Shown: piece after piece, positions 48,009 through 57,345 of the stretch
Numbering within the stretch: position 1 is the stretch's first letter
How the letters are laid out: every line of letters begins with the position of its first letter
Source of the DNA: Vibrio tapetis subsp. quintayensis
Lineage (GTDB): Bacteria > Pseudomonadota > Gammaproteobacteria > Enterobacterales > Vibrionaceae
Length of the DNA stretch: 64,000 nt
Direction of reading: 5' to 3'
Assembly: GCF_030409945.1 (NCBI RefSeq)
Contig: NZ_JAUFQV010000007.1
Span: 62,001-126,000, forward strand
Position numbers and translations under genes: made by a program
Notes under the pieces: generated by a model
The model's database searches: none
The model's input: the letters and a program-made list of their open reading frames with translations, nothing else
What the model was told of the DNA's origin: nothing

Positions 48009-48659
48009 ATGAAATTGCCAGTTACGAGTTTAATCCTGCTGTCTCTCGCAGCATCGTTTCCATTGCATGCGCAGGAATACATGTTTACTTATTCCAAGTT
48101 GTATTCACAGATGAAGAATAACGCTAAAGAAGGGCATGATGATGTTCGTCTGGGTATGTTCTTCTTAAATGCAGAAACCAAGAAATTATGCCCGCTAACG
48201 AAAGCATGGATGGAAAAAGAAGAGCATTATGAAGAACTTGATACGTCAGGTTTTGAATTCAAAGTGCCTCTTGACAGTAATTTAAAAAGTGCTAACCCGC
48301 TAGTGTATGTGCAAATGGGCACCGAAGTTCAGTGCGATTTCTCGATGGTTGTAATGGCTAATGAACAGTTAAGTGGTGAAGTAACTTATCAAGACATTGA
48401 AAAACTGTTACCTCAAATGCAAGTGATGCTAGAAGATTTAGGCGGCATGTTCGCCAGCTGGTTTACTCCAAATGTCGAGGGCGTCACGTTAGAGTTTGCT
48501 GATGGATTTAATGGCAGCATTGATGCTTCTAACGGTAAGTCCTTTGATATCATCGACGGACGAGCTTACGTAGAACTCGCCAAACTTGCTCCAGGTGCCA
48601 GCTTAATGCTACCAAAGCCGACAACACGGGTTTTACCTTGGTTGCCTAATGCAAATTGA
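48009..48659 (+). CDS. DUF2987 family periplasmic protein
   Basis: A 216-residue exported protein with a signal peptide to about residue 21 (PLHA-QE). The mature part is acidic with two cysteines (LCPLTK, VQCDF) that could form a disulfide. It matches the DUF2987 family of Vibrio and relatives, function unknown. It follows bax by three bases and precedes a hairpin, so it likely ends the operon. Confidence 0.78.
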   Translation: MKLPVTSLILLSLAASFPLHAQEYMFTYSKLYSQMKNNAKEGHDDVRLGMFFLNAETKKLCPLTKAWMEKEEHYEELDTSGFEFKVPLDSNLKSANPLVYVQMGTEVQCDFSMVVMANEQLSGEVTYQDIEKLLPQMQVMLEDLGGMFASWFTPNVEGVTLEFADGFNGSIDASNGKSFDIIDGRAYVELAKLAPGASLMLPKPTTRVLPWLPNAN

Positions 48660-48691
48660 TCTTTAATCTAGCAGAGTCGCCTTCAATCGTT

Positions 48692-48712
48692 AGACCATCG
48701 TATCGGTGGTCT
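48692..48712 (+). terminator. Hairpin after the bax operon
   Basis: AGACCATCG and CGGTGGTCT pair over 9 bp with one G-T and a three-base loop, followed by an AT-rich stretch (ATTTAATT). It is probably an intrinsic terminator. Confidence 0.6.
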
Positions 48713-48865
48713 ATTTAATTCCCAATCATTCTTGGCCTTGTCTAAGTAAAACTTGTCTCGATTGATGTGTTCCAACCTTTAAAAAAAATCCGTATAATCC
48801 ACGCCCTAGAACGCATCCCACTAAGAAATCAGCCGTCGAACCAATTGGCTACACGAGAAGTTGTA

Positions 48866-49759
48866 ATGAATCAATTAGATAGTAAGAAAGAAACTCTGGA
48901 ATTCAACAAGCTCCAAAAACGTTTACGAAAAAACGTTGGCAACGCGATCGTTGACTACAATATGATCGAAGAGAACGATGTGGTGATGGCGTGCATTAGC
49001 GGCGGCAAAGACTCTTTCGCGATGTTAGATATTTTATTGAAACTGAAAGAGGTAGCGCCAATTAAATTTGACGTTATCGCTGTAAATTTGGACCAAAAAC
49101 AACCAGGTTTCCCCGAGCACATACTGCCAGAATACTTTGAAACATTGAACATTCCTTACTATATCGTTGATAAAGACACCTATTCTGTCGTTAAGGAAAA
49201 AATACCTGAGGGTAAAACCACTTGTGGTTTATGTTCTAGACTGCGTCGTGGCACTTTATATTCTTTCGCTGAGAAAATTGGAGCCACGAAAATCGCATTA
49301 GGCCACCACTTGGATGATATCGTCGAGACCATGTTTTTGAACATGTTCCATGGTGCAAGGCTAAAAGCAATGCCACCTAAACTTCGTTCTGATGATGGAC
49401 GTAATGTTGTCATTAGGCCATTAACATACTGCCGCGAAACTGATTTGATTGAATACGCTGAACATCGAGAGTTTCCAATTATTCCATGTAATTTATGTGG
49501 CTCTCAGGAAAACCTACAGCGCCAGAGTATTAAAGCGATGTTGATCGATTGGGATAAGAAAACTCCTGGTCGTGTAGAGCAAGTTTTTAAGTCCATTCAA
49601 AATGTAAGCCCTAGCCAGTTAGCGGATAGAGCTTTGTTTGATTTCATCAATTTGCCGATTGATAGAGAAGGTGAACGAGAAGAATATGGCTTTAGCGAAG
49701 CGGAAGTCTCTTCGTCTAATATTGATGAGTCTCTGTTTATTGATGTGACCAACGTTTAG
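48866..49759 (+). CDS. ttcA: tRNA 2-thiocytidine synthetase TtcA
   Basis: A 297-residue enzyme that thiolates cytidine 32 in certain tRNAs, using ATP, a sulfur donor and a 4Fe-4S cluster. The PP-loop SGGKDS is at 45-50; the cluster cysteines are C120-x2-C123 (CGLC) and CNLC further on. ATG 48866 with GAGAAG upstream replaces a longer frame that starts in the promoter region; a -10 TATAAT lies at 48792-48797. It is convergent with uspE. Confidence 0.95.
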   Translation: MNQLDSKKETLEFNKLQKRLRKNVGNAIVDYNMIEENDVVMACISGGKDSFAMLDILLKLKEVAPIKFDVIAVNLDQKQPGFPEHILPEYFETLNIPYYIVDKDTYSVVKEKIPEGKTTCGLCSRLRRGTLYSFAEKIGATKIALGHHLDDIVETMFLNMFHGARLKAMPPKLRSDDGRNVVIRPLTYCRETDLIEYAEHREFPIIPCNLCGSQENLQRQSIKAMLIDWDKKTPGRVEQVFKSIQNVSPSQLADRALFDFINLPIDREGEREEYGFSEAEVSSSNIDESLFIDVTNV

Positions 49760-49788
49760 TATTGCACTGATATTGGAACAATATATTT

Positions 49789-49810
49789 AAGGCGACCAAA
49801 GGGTCGCCTT
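49789..49810. terminator. Terminator between ttcA and uspE
   Basis: AAGGCGACC and GGTCGCCTT pair perfectly around a four-base loop and are followed by ATTTTTT on the plus strand, with A-rich sequence on the other side. Confidence 0.85.
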
Positions 49811-49826
49811 ATTTTTTGTTGCCCGT

Positions 49827-50768
49827 TTATTGGTTGGGATCTAACGGGCTAATATAGCCACTTGGCTTAAACGCCAATACGTCACACGTAATCTTATCGA
49901 TGACGTGCTCAGCTGTGTTGCCAATAAAGACTGCGGATAACCCAGTGCGCCCAGTGGTACCTAATATGACAAGCCCTGCATGTAACTCTTTAACCACAGC
50001 AGGAATGACTTCTTCAGGTAAGCCTTGTTCAACGCGGGTATTTTCTTCATCAAGCCCGTGCTTTTGCCTTAGCGCTTTCATTGACGTTAAGTGATGCCCA
50101 CGTACCGCATCGGTATAGCTCGCAGGATCAAACTCTGGCAGTTCAATTGTGATGTTAGCAGGAGTAACAGGGTAGGCATTAACCAATACTGGACGAGCAT
50201 TAAGTCTGTGAGTGATGTCTTTTAATTGCTCAACCATAGTGTCATTGAGACCTAAGTGAGTCGGGTTTTCTGAGCCTGCGTGTACAGATGCAATAACGTA
50301 TCCATTAACCGGCCAATCGTGATCTTTTACTAGTAATACTGGGCAAGGGCATTTCCGCAACAAGTGCCAGTCGGTTGGTGTGAAAATGACCGACTCAAGC
50401 AAGTCGTGCTTGCGTGTCGCTTTAACGACAATTTCATGTTCTCCACTGAATACTTCGCCAATAATGGCTTCGTATGGGCGGTTATGCCAAACCACTTTTA
50501 CATCTATATTGATTGTGTCGTTTAAATAAGGTTGCGCCACTTCTTTCATCCAAGTTTCTCGTTGCTGAATGACGCCTTTACGCATGGCATTGCGCTCGTC
50601 AACGGAAAGCATCGAGGTCATTTCGTACGAGAAATCGTAGATGGATAAGAAAAAAGTGATGTGGCTTTCTGAACGGCTGCTCTCGCTGAGTTGTATTGCT
50701 CGTGCGAGGGCGGGTTGCTGATCGCTATTTACATCAGCGATAACGAGGATCTTATTGTAAATACTCAT
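49827..50768 (-). CDS. uspE: Universal stress protein E
   Basis: A 313-residue protein with two tandem Usp domains (about 1-150 and 155-300). The second carries the nucleotide-loop-like GTTGRTGLSAVFIGNTAE. ATG 50768 is chosen since AAGGAG lies six bases upstream. The fnr-uspE order is the same as in E. coli. A perfect 12-base palindrome AACCAATTGGTT lies just before the ribosome site. UspE is induced in stationary phase and affects motility and adhesion in E. coli. Confidence 0.93.
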   Translation of the reverse strand: MSIYNKILVIADVNSDQQPALARAIQLSESSRSESHITFFLSIYDFSYEMTSMLSVDERNAMRKGVIQQRETWMKEVAQPYLNDTINIDVKVVWHNRPYEAIIGEVFSGEHEIVVKATRKHDLLESVIFTPTDWHLLRKCPCPVLLVKDHDWPVNGYVIASVHAGSENPTHLGLNDTMVEQLKDITHRLNARPVLVNAYPVTPANITIELPEFDPASYTDAVRGHHLTSMKALRQKHGLDEENTRVEQGLPEEVIPAVVKELHAGLVILGTTGRTGLSAVFIGNTAEHVIDKITCDVLAFKPSGYISPLDPNQ

Positions 50769-50783
50769 AACCAGCTCCTTATA

Positions 50784-50795
50784 AACCAATTGGTT
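50784..50795. promoter_or_regulatory. Palindrome AACCAATTGGTT before uspE
   Basis: A perfect 12-base inverted repeat, about 16 bases upstream of the uspE start. It could be an operator or be due to chance; no known consensus fits. Confidence 0.3.
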
Positions 50796-50871
50796 AAAGA
50801 CAATATCTAATTAAACTGTAGCTTAATCAAGAAAAAGTTTTTAGCAAATTCGAAGGAATTGGTAGAGAAAT

Positions 50872-50901
50872 ATGAAGTGGCTCATTTTTGAGCCGCTTCA
50901 T
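50872..50901. terminator. Hairpin between fnr and uspE
   Basis: ATGAAGTGGCTCA and TGAGCCGCTTCAT pair over 13 bp with one G-T and a TTTT loop. No long T-run follows on the minus strand, so it may be a partial terminator or mRNA-stabilising stem separating fnr from uspE. Confidence 0.55.
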
Positions 50902-50919
50902 GAATAGAAAAGGGGGGAG

Positions 50920-51666
50920 TTAACCTTTACTGACGCCAGCAAGATCTTGCAATGCGCTGTGATCGATGATGGTAATGTACTTACCTTTTACGCTAAGAAT
51001 GTCAGACTTTTGGAAGCGCCCTAATAGACGACTGATGGTCTCGACCGTCAATCCTAGGTAGTTTCCGATATCACCACGTGTCATCGTCAGTCTGAATTCA
51101 CGAGGACTAAAGCCTCGTTGAGAGAAACGAGTAGACAGGTTATAAAGGAATGCTGCTAACCTTTCTTCTGCATTTTTCTTCGACAGCAACAAAATCATTT
51201 CTTGATCGCCTTTGATTTCGTTACTCATCAAACGCATAATTTGCTGCCTTAGCTTTGGCATCTTGCCAGACAAATCGTCGAGGATTTCATAAGGAATTTC
51301 GCAAACCATCGATGTTTCAAGAGCCTGAGCAAAGCTCGGGTGCTCGTTATCATTGATTGCGTCAAATCCTACAAGATCTCCCGCTAGATGAAAGGCTGTG
51401 ATCTGTTCATCGCCCTGTTCTGTGATCGTATAGCTTTTAATTGTCCCAGAACGTATCGCGTAAAGTGATTTTAGCTCATCACCGGCTTTAAATAGTTCTT
51501 GGCCTTTCTGGATCGGCTTCTTACGCTCAATGATTTCATCAAGCTGATCCAGCTCTGATTCATTCAACGTAAAAGGGATGCAAAGCTGACTAATACTACA
51601 ATCTTGGCAATGAATTGCACATCCGCCAGACTGGATTCGTTTTGTCGCAGGTTTATCAGATATCAT
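50920..51666 (-). CDS. fnr: Oxygen-sensing transcription regulator FNR
   Basis: A 248-residue CRP-family regulator. N-terminal cysteines C20, C23 and C29 (with an extra C16) and a central one in MVCEIPY correspond to the [4Fe-4S] ligands of E. coli FNR. The cyclic-nucleotide-like sensor fold is followed by the helix-turn-helix EXXSR signature in [17 protein letters not shown] 51666 preserves E. coli numbering. A perfect FNR box lies 18 bases upstream, so autoregulation is likely. In the window it would act with the cbb3 oxidase and formate dehydrogenase genes. Confidence 0.97.
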   Translation of the reverse strand: MISDKPATKRIQSGGCAIHCQDCSISQLCIPFTLNESELDQLDEIIERKKPIQKGQELFKAGDELKSLYAIRSGTIKSYTITEQGDEQITAFHLAGDLVGFDAINDNEHPSFAQALETSMVCEIPYEILDDLSGKMPKLRQQIMRLMSNEIKGDQEMILLLSKKNAEERLAAFLYNLSTRFSQRGFSPREFRLTMTRGDIGNYLGLTVETISRLLGRFQKSDILSVKGKYITIIDHSALQDLAGVSKG

Positions 51667-51683
51667 AACTTCCAAGCACTAAT

Positions 51684-51697
51684 TTGATATACATCAA
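51684..51697. promoter_or_regulatory. FNR box overlapping the fnr start site
   Basis: TTGATATACATCAA is a perfect FNR dyad TTGAT-N4-ATCAA. On the minus strand an extended -10 (TGTTAAAAT; TAAAAT complement 51699-51704) lies just upstream, placing transcription start near 51692, inside the box. That position implies repression by FNR itself. Confidence 0.85.
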
Positions 51698-51765
51698 TAT
51701 TTTAACACTTCTAAACCCTAAAGGATAGATAAAAATATTATAAGAAAACAACAAGATATAACAGA

Positions 51766-52434
51766 TTATGACAATAATATCAGCGCGTCATACCCGGAGT
51801 AGATACCATAAGCTAGCAATAGTAGGGCGCCTATTTGGCGAAAAGTTGGTGACCTCTGCAAACTTTGTATCTTGGTGGCGCCAAACCCGATCATGACCAT
51901 CGATGGCAATGTTCCCAAGCCAAATGCGAGCATGATCATCGCACCACTAACGGCGTCACCAGCGACCGCCGACCAAGTCAACATTGAGTAAACTAGCCCA
52001 CAAGGAAGCCAGCCCCAAACCATACCAAATGGAATGGCGTGCCAAGGCGATTGTAGCGGCAAAAGCTTGTTACCCAAAGGCGATAAGTGTTTCCAAAGGT
52101 GTTGCCCCATTTTTTCAATAAATAGTAGTCCAAACCACCACTTACCAAGATACAAGGCGAGCAGAATCATGAATATTGCCGCAAGTAATCTTAAATAGAC
52201 AAAAGCATGATTGTAGTCTGCTACCTCTGCTATCGAAGATACCGTTCCGCCAATTAACGCCCCAGCAATACAATAGGTGAGCAGACGGCCCAAGTTATAA
52301 CAAAGGGTAATGAATGTAGTCCTATTGCTGGAATTGCTACCCAAAGACATCGCAGAAGCAATGCCTCCACACATACCCATACAGTGGCCAGCGCCTAAGA
52401 ATCCGACCATTAAAGCGGCGATCCAATCATTCAT
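51766..52434 (-). CDS. TauE/SafE family membrane protein of the cbb3 assembly cluster
   Basis: A 222-residue membrane protein with six or seven helices. It has GHCMGMCGG near the N terminus and WGWLPCGLVYSML in the middle, both with cysteines in the membrane, as in the sulfite exporter TauE/SafE-like group found after ccoS. Such proteins are linked to copper or heme supply for cbb3 oxidase maturation. ATG 52434 overlaps the end of ccoS by eight bases, implying coupling. Confidence 0.82.
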   Translation of the reverse strand: MNDWIAALMVGFLGAGHCMGMCGGIASAMSLGSNSSNRTTFITLCYNLGRLLTYCIAGALIGGTVSSIAEVADYNHAFVYLRLLAAIFMILLALYLGKWWFGLLFIEKMGQHLWKHLSPLGNKLLPLQSPWHAIPFGMVWGWLPCGLVYSMLTWSAVAGDAVSGAMIMLAFGLGTLPSMVMIGFGATKIQSLQRSPTFRQIGALLLLAYGIYSGYDALILLS

Positions 52435-52603
52435 CAGGATCGTCTTTCTGCTTTTTACGTGGTTGGTCTTCATCAAACAATATATTGTGCCCCTGCCGCT
52501 CTAAATCTTCAAACTGCTCACTTCTTACTGCCCACAGGAATACGGCAACGGCTAGGCATACCAAGACGATAGCGATCGGGATTAAAATAAACAAGCTTTC
52601 CAT
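52427..52603 (-). CDS. ccoS: cbb3 oxidase assembly protein CcoS
   Basis: A 58-residue protein, easily missed because of its size. It starts MESLFILIPIAIVL, one membrane helix, followed by LWAVRSEQFEDLERQG, the CcoS signature, and a charged tail ending KKQKDDPDE. It lies three bases after ccoI and its stop overlaps the next start. CcoS is needed for cofactor insertion into CcoN. Confidence 0.9.
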   Translation of the reverse strand: MESLFILIPIAIVLVCLAVAVFLWAVRSEQFEDLERQGHNILFDEDQPRKKQKDDPDE

Positions 52604-52606
52604 TTT

Positions 52607-54976
52607 TTAGCCTTTATCTTTAAGCAGTCTGAGTGAATTAGAGACGACGATAATCGAACTTGCTGACATACCAACAACGGCAATGTACGGCGCAACTAAG
52701 CCTGCTACGGCTAGCGGCAGTATCAATAAGTTGTAACCTAAAGACCAAGCTAGATTTTCCCTGATGATCTTACGTGTTTTCAAGGCTAGGTGTCGTGCGA
52801 TGATCAATTTGTCTAGTCTATCACCTAGTAACACCATATCTGCAGAGGCTTTAGCGACATCGGTTCCTCCACCCATAGCAACGGAAAGATGAGCGCCTGC
52901 CAGAATAGGAGCATCGTTGATGCCATCACCAATCATCAAAGATACTTCGTCGGCCTTGAGGGTTGATAAGAAATTTAGTTTATCTTCCGGCGTAGCACTT
53001 GCGACAACCGATGTGATTCCCATAGCTTGAGCCACTGGTTCTGCGTGCTCTATGGAATCACCGGTCAATAGCGTGGTTTTTACGCCAACTTTTGATAATT
53101 GTGTGATAAGCGTTTCACTTTCTTTTCTAATTGGGTCTTTATAGAAAAATGTTGCTTGATGAACACCATCAATAGATAAATAAACGGAAGGTAACGTTGA
53201 CCCTTTAGAACCGGCCAACACGAATTTTTCGCTGCCTAACTTACACATTTGACCATTCAAGTCGCCTTGAACGCCAAAGCCAATCAAGTTTTCAACGTTG
53301 GTCACTTCAACATTAGACTGTAAGTATTGCCCAAATGCTTTGGCGATAGGGTGGTTAGCATGCTGCTCCATTGACGCAGCGACAGCCAAACACGTATCTA
53401 CGTCAAGTTGACCATGAATTTTTACGTCTGTAATCGCGATATTGCCCTCGGTCAACGTGCCGGTTTTGTCGATAACGAGGTGGTTTACCTTGCATAAGGT
53501 CTCAAATACATGACCTTTACGTAGTAATATACCGAGATTTCCAAGTCTCGAAGTCGCACATGTGATCGCGGTCGGCGTTGCCAGAGATAAAGCACATGGG
53601 CACGTAGCAACTAATACTGCGAGCATTATCCAAAACGCATCTTCTGGTTTAGATTGATGCCAATAGAACCAGGTTCCAGCGGCGATTATCAGGATTACAG
53701 CGACGAAGTAGCGAGCAACAACATCTGCGATTTCGGCAATTTTTGGCTTAGACATTTGAGCTTCATCTTGCAAACGCACAATGTGAGAAATCATGGAGTC
53801 GGCTTTTTTTGTCGTTACTTCCAATTCAAACGATTCATCACCATTAAGTGTGCCAGCAAATACGCTATCGCCTTGTTGCTTAACAACAGGAACGGATTCA
53901 CCAGTAAGCATGGCTTCGTTAATGTGTATTCGACCTTTTAATACCATGCCATCAGCCGGAATGTGGTCTCCTGGTAATACTCGGATTTGATCGCCGACGA
54001 TAAGCGATTTTACTGGTGTTTGACTGCCATCCAGTTTCGTTGCGATAGCAGGAACGAGCTTAAGGAGATTGGCGCTCGCTGCTGCTGCTTGTCTTCTTGC
54101 TCGCATTTCGAGAAAACGCCCCAAAAGCAAAAAGAAAGTGAACATTGAGATCGACTCAAAGAATACTTCGCCATTTTCCGTGACAGTTGCCACTAGGCTG
54201 GCTGCGTAAGCAAAAATTAGTGCTACCGAAACCGGAACATCCATCCCCAAAGTTCGGCCTTTAAGGCTCCGCCATGCGTTTAAGTAAAAAGGAAGCGCTG
54301 AATAGAGCAATACAGGAGTGGCGAAAATAAGGCTGACAACACGAAAATACTGTTTAAATTGGGGATCAAGGTCTCCAAACACTTCTAAATACAAAGCGAC
54401 GGCAAGCATCATCACTTGCATCGTCGCTATGCCCGCAATACCGAGACGGTAGAGGTATTGCTTCATTTGGCGGTGGTAAGCAGCTTCTTGATTATCGGCT
54501 TCGAAAGGGGCAGCTTTATAACCTAACTGGTGTATTGCCGCTAGCAGTTCACTCAATTTGGCTTCTGATTTAGACCAACTCAATAATGCACGATTGGTAG
54601 TCGTGTTGACGCGAATGGAAACAACGCCTTTATGATGAACAAGTTGTTTCTCGATTAACCAAGCACATGCAGCGCACGATACCCCCTCAAGAGATAAGGT
54701 AACTTCTGAATACTCGTCTGTTTGTCGAACAAACTCGCCTTGAACTTCTTCATTGTCGTAATGAATCAAGTTTCGGAGTTGTTCGGGAACAAGATCGGCC
54801 TTTTCAGCTGGGGCTGTTCGGTACTGATAATAAGAGACTAAGCCGCTCTCAACGATTGTTTTTGCTACCGACTCGCAACCAGGGCAACACATGTCTCGGT
54901 CTTGCCCCAATATTTCGACGATAAAATCGGTGTTTGCTGGGACTTCTTCACCACAGTGATAACACGCTTTATCCAT
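52607..54976 (-). CDS. ccoI: Copper-exporting P1B-type ATPase CcoI (FixI)
   Basis: A 789-residue P-type ATPase. Its N-terminal metal-binding part has CYHCGEEV, MCCPGCESV and VSCAACAW; eight membrane helices carry the ion-site CPC in TCPCALSLATP; the phosphorylation site is DKTGTLTEG and the hinge GDGINDA. The CcoI/FixI type supplies copper to cbb3 oxidase rather than detoxifying it. It follows fixH by three bases and precedes ccoS. Confidence 0.93.
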   Translation of the reverse strand: MDKACYHCGEEVPANTDFIVEILGQDRDMCCPGCESVAKTIVESGLVSYYQYRTAPAEKADLVPEQLRNLIHYDNEEVQGEFVRQTDEYSEVTLSLEGVSCAACAWLIEKQLVHHKGVVSIRVNTTTNRALLSWSKSEAKLSELLAAIHQLGYKAAPFEADNQEAAYHRQMKQYLYRLGIAGIATMQVMMLAVALYLEVFGDLDPQFKQYFRVVSLIFATPVLLYSALPFYLNAWRSLKGRTLGMDVPVSVALIFAYAASLVATVTENGEVFFESISMFTFFLLLGRFLEMRARRQAAAASANLLKLVPAIATKLDGSQTPVKSLIVGDQIRVLPGDHIPADGMVLKGRIHINEAMLTGESVPVVKQQGDSVFAGTLNGDESFELEVTTKKADSMISHIVRLQDEAQMSKPKIAEIADVVARYFVAVILIIAAGTWFYWHQSKPEDAFWIMLAVLVATCPCALSLATPTAITCATSRLGNLGILLRKGHVFETLCKVNHLVIDKTGTLTEGNIAITDVKIHGQLDVDTCLAVAASMEQHANHPIAKAFGQYLQSNVEVTNVENLIGFGVQGDLNGQMCKLGSEKFVLAGSKGSTLPSVYLSIDGVHQATFFYKDPIRKESETLITQLSKVGVKTTLLTGDSIEHAEPVAQAMGITSVVASATPEDKLNFLSTLKADEVSLMIGDGINDAPILAGAHLSVAMGGGTDVAKASADMVLLGDRLDKLIIARHLALKTRKIIRENLAWSLGYNLLILPLAVAGLVAPYIAVVGMSASSIIVVSNSLRLLKDKG

Positions 54977-54979
54977 GAT

Positions 54980-55459
54980 CTATTTCATTAATGCTGTTGG
55001 AGATTCAGAAGGGAATTCGACCTTTCCTTGTATTAGCCATTGCTGGTTATGAGGTTCAAGCTCAACAAACCAAGGGCCCGAGATCTCTTTTGGTAACGAG
55101 AATTGGTAGTTTCCTTGGCCATCAGCAGATAGCGTTTTCTGAAAATCACGGTCAGGTAACGTACGGTGAGTAAAATAAACGATCAAAGCAGGGAAGTGTG
55201 GTAGCTCGCCTTTGTCGAATTGGACAATAACGGAGTTTTGTTTCGAAAGCACCATCGCACCAAGATCTAGCTCTTTGGCTGCATTGATTTTGGAAAGATC
55301 AATATTGATGCCTTTACCTTTTTTATAATAATCCTCTGCGACAAGTGAAACCGCATTTTTAGAAAACAAACCAAGCGTAACAAAACTGCCAATGACGACA
55401 GATGCTGGTAATGCGATTAGGAACCACGGCCAAAACTGTTTATACCAAGGGGTTATCAT
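54980..55459 (-). CDS. FixH/CcoH family cbb3 oxidase assembly protein
   Basis: A 159-residue protein with one N-terminal membrane helix (FWPWFLIALPASVVIGSFVTLGLF) and a periplasmic beta-rich domain ending WFVELEPHNQQWLIQGKVEFP, typical of FixH. VAEDYYKKGKGIN after the helix is a hallmark of the family. It stabilises the oxidase or its copper chaperone during assembly. It lies between the ccoP terminator and ccoI. Confidence 0.88.
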   Translation of the reverse strand: MITPWYKQFWPWFLIALPASVVIGSFVTLGLFSKNAVSLVAEDYYKKGKGINIDLSKINAAKELDLGAMVLSKQNSVIVQFDKGELPHFPALIVYFTHRTLPDRDFQKTLSADGQGNYQFSLPKEISGPWFVELEPHNQQWLIQGKVEFPSESPTALMK

Positions 55460-55504
55460 AAAAAAAATCTCAACTACAAAACATAGATTTAACTTAAAGA
55501 AAAG

Positions 55505-55527
55505 ACAGCCCCTTGAACAGGGGCTGT
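55505..55527 (-). terminator. Terminator after ccoP
   Basis: ACAGCCCCT and AGGGGCTGT pair perfectly around five bases; on the minus strand CTTTTCTTT follows. It would separate ccoNOQP structural genes from fixH-ccoI-ccoS, letting a fraction read through. Confidence 0.75.
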
Positions 55528-55543
55528 AGTGAAATGTTACGAT

Positions 55544-56512
55544 TTATTTGTTACTTAGGCTCCAAACATAGGCCGATACGAGCTGAACTTTGTCTTCACC
55601 CATAATATCTTTCCATGCCGGCATCACGCCTTGACGTCCGTAAGCCACAGTTTGAGTGATGGCTTCACGAGTGTCGCCAAATAACCAGTCTTGGTCTGTT
55701 AGGTCAGGAGCACCAAATGCTGGGTTTCCTTTACCATCCGTACCATGACAAGCAGCACACGCAGCAAAACGAGCTTTACCGGCTTCGGCTTCACGCGCAT
55801 TGACTTTACGACCTGCTAGGCTAAGAGTGTAGGTAACCACCTCTTTCACGCCTTGCTCACCAAACGCATCACCCCATGCTGGCATTGCGCCAATACGACC
55901 ATGCAGGACAGTATTCACGATTGCCTGAGGTTCACCGCCATATAGCCAAGCGTCATCAGTCAAGTTAGGGAAACCAATTTGACCACGAGCATCAGAGCCG
56001 TGACACTGCGAACAGTTTTGCAAGAACAGACGTTGACCCACTTTAAGCGCTTCTTCATCACCCGCTATCTCAGGGATAGGGCGTAACTCACCAGTACTTG
56101 TGAAAGCCAGCTTTTTATATGCTTCACCAAAGTTGGTTTGGGCATCATCTAGCTCCATCGCGTACTGATCAATACGTTTCTCACTGTGAGAACGTGCAAC
56201 CGATGCGCGAGACTCTTCTAGGCTACGTACTTCTTGGTCGGAACTTGTCCAACCTAATACGCCTGCAAAGTTACCAAGTCCTGGGTACAGAACCAAATAA
56301 ACTGCAGAGAAGATGAACGTGCTGATGAACAAATAAGTCCACCATTTTGGAAGCGGGTTATTTAGCTCACGAATACCATCGTATTCATGACCCATGTCTT
56401 CGCCTTCCTCAACGCCCATTTTGTCTTTTACACACCAATAAAGCAGTGCTGCACAGCCAACAAGAGTGCCGATGGTAATTACGCTTATCCAGATACTCCA
56501 GAATGTACTCAT
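55544..56512 (-). CDS. ccoP: cbb3 cytochrome c oxidase subunit III (di-heme)
   Basis: A 322-residue membrane-anchored cytochrome c with two CxxCH sites (CSQCHGS, CAACHGT) and distal methionines in IGAMPAWG and QGVMPAWK. Two hydrophobic helices lie in the N-terminal 80 residues. It brings electrons from soluble cytochromes to CcoO/CcoN. The start overlaps the ccoQ stop by one base. Confidence 0.96.
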   Translation of the reverse strand: MSTFWSIWISVITIGTLVGCAALLYWCVKDKMGVEEGEDMGHEYDGIRELNNPLPKWWTYLFISTFIFSAVYLVLYPGLGNFAGVLGWTSSDQEVRSLEESRASVARSHSEKRIDQYAMELDDAQTNFGEAYKKLAFTSTGELRPIPEIAGDEEALKVGQRLFLQNCSQCHGSDARGQIGFPNLTDDAWLYGGEPQAIVNTVLHGRIGAMPAWGDAFGEQGVKEVVTYTLSLAGRKVNAREAEAGKARFAACAACHGTDGKGNPAFGAPDLTDQDWLFGDTREAITQTVAYGRQGVMPAWKDIMGEDKVQLVSAYVWSLSNK

Positions 56513-56703
56513 TACTTAGTCACTCCCTTATCTGCTTCTTGGGCTTCTTGGGCTTCTTTGTTTTGCGGTTCGTCTGCAAAAACTAAGTTAGCGGCTTCAT
56601 CAAAGCGAGATTTACGGCTTTTACCATATGCCCACCATACGACTCCTACGAAGCTAATGAAAAGCAATAGAGTCCATATACTATGAATAGTACCGATATC
56701 CAT
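56512..56703 (-). CDS. ccoQ: cbb3 oxidase small subunit CcoQ
   Basis: A 63-residue protein with one membrane helix (WTLLLFISFVGVVWWAYG), RKSRFDEAANLVF and an acidic tail. It matches CcoQ, which stabilises the oxidase complex. Located between ccoO and ccoP as usual. Confidence 0.9.
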   Translation of the reverse strand: MDIGTIHSIWTLLLFISFVGVVWWAYGKSRKSRFDEAANLVFADEPQNKEAQEAQEADKGVTK

Positions 56704-56712
56704 ATCTGCTCC

Positions 56713-57333
56713 TTATTTCATCGCGTGGCCAAGAGACTGAAGGTAAGCGATGATGGCGTCCATCTCGGTTTTACCTGCAACATCTTGTTTCGCGTTGGCT
56801 ATTTGTTCATCCGTGTAAGGGACACCAAACTGGTTTCGGAATACTTCCAGCTTACGTTGTGTCAACTCACCGTCTAAGACGTTTTCTTCTAACCAAGGGA
56901 AACCTGGCATATTCGATTCAGGAACCAATTGGCGAGGGTTGATTAGGTGAACACGATGCCACTCATCAGAGTAACGTTCGCCAACACGAGCCAAATCAGG
57001 ACCTGTACGCTTAGAACCCCACAAGAATGGGTGTTCCCATACACTTTCGCCCGCTACAGAGTAGTGGCCGTAGCGCTCGGTTTCTGAACGGAAAGGGCGG
57101 ATCATTTGGCTGTGACATACGTTACAACCTTCACGAATGTAAATATCGCGACCTTCCATTTCCAATGCAGTATAAGCACGTAGGTTTTCTACAGGTTCTG
57201 TGGTTTGCTTTTGAAAAATCAGCGGTGTGATTTCTACTAAAGCACCAAAACTAATAGCCACAACAATCAGTATCGCAAGTAACCCAACGTTCTTTTCGAC
57301 TATTTCATGGCGATTTTTTGAATTAGAACTCAT
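56713..57333 (-). CDS. ccoO: cbb3 cytochrome c oxidase subunit II (mono-heme)
   Basis: A 206-residue cytochrome c with an N-terminal anchor helix ([20 protein letters not shown]) and one heme site in [15 protein letters not shown] supplies the likely distal methionine. It carries electrons from CcoP to the heme-copper centre. It lies 12 bases after ccoN. Confidence 0.96.
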   Translation of the reverse strand: MSSNSKNRHEIVEKNVGLLAILIVVAISFGALVEITPLIFQKQTTEPVENLRAYTALEMEGRDIYIREGCNVCHSQMIRPFRSETERYGHYSVAGESVWEHPFLWGSKRTGPDLARVGERYSDEWHRVHLINPRQLVPESNMPGFPWLEENVLDGELTQRKLEVFRNQFGVPYTDEQIANAKQDVAGKTEMDAIIAYLQSLGHAMK

Positions 57334-57345
57334 CTCGTCATCTCC

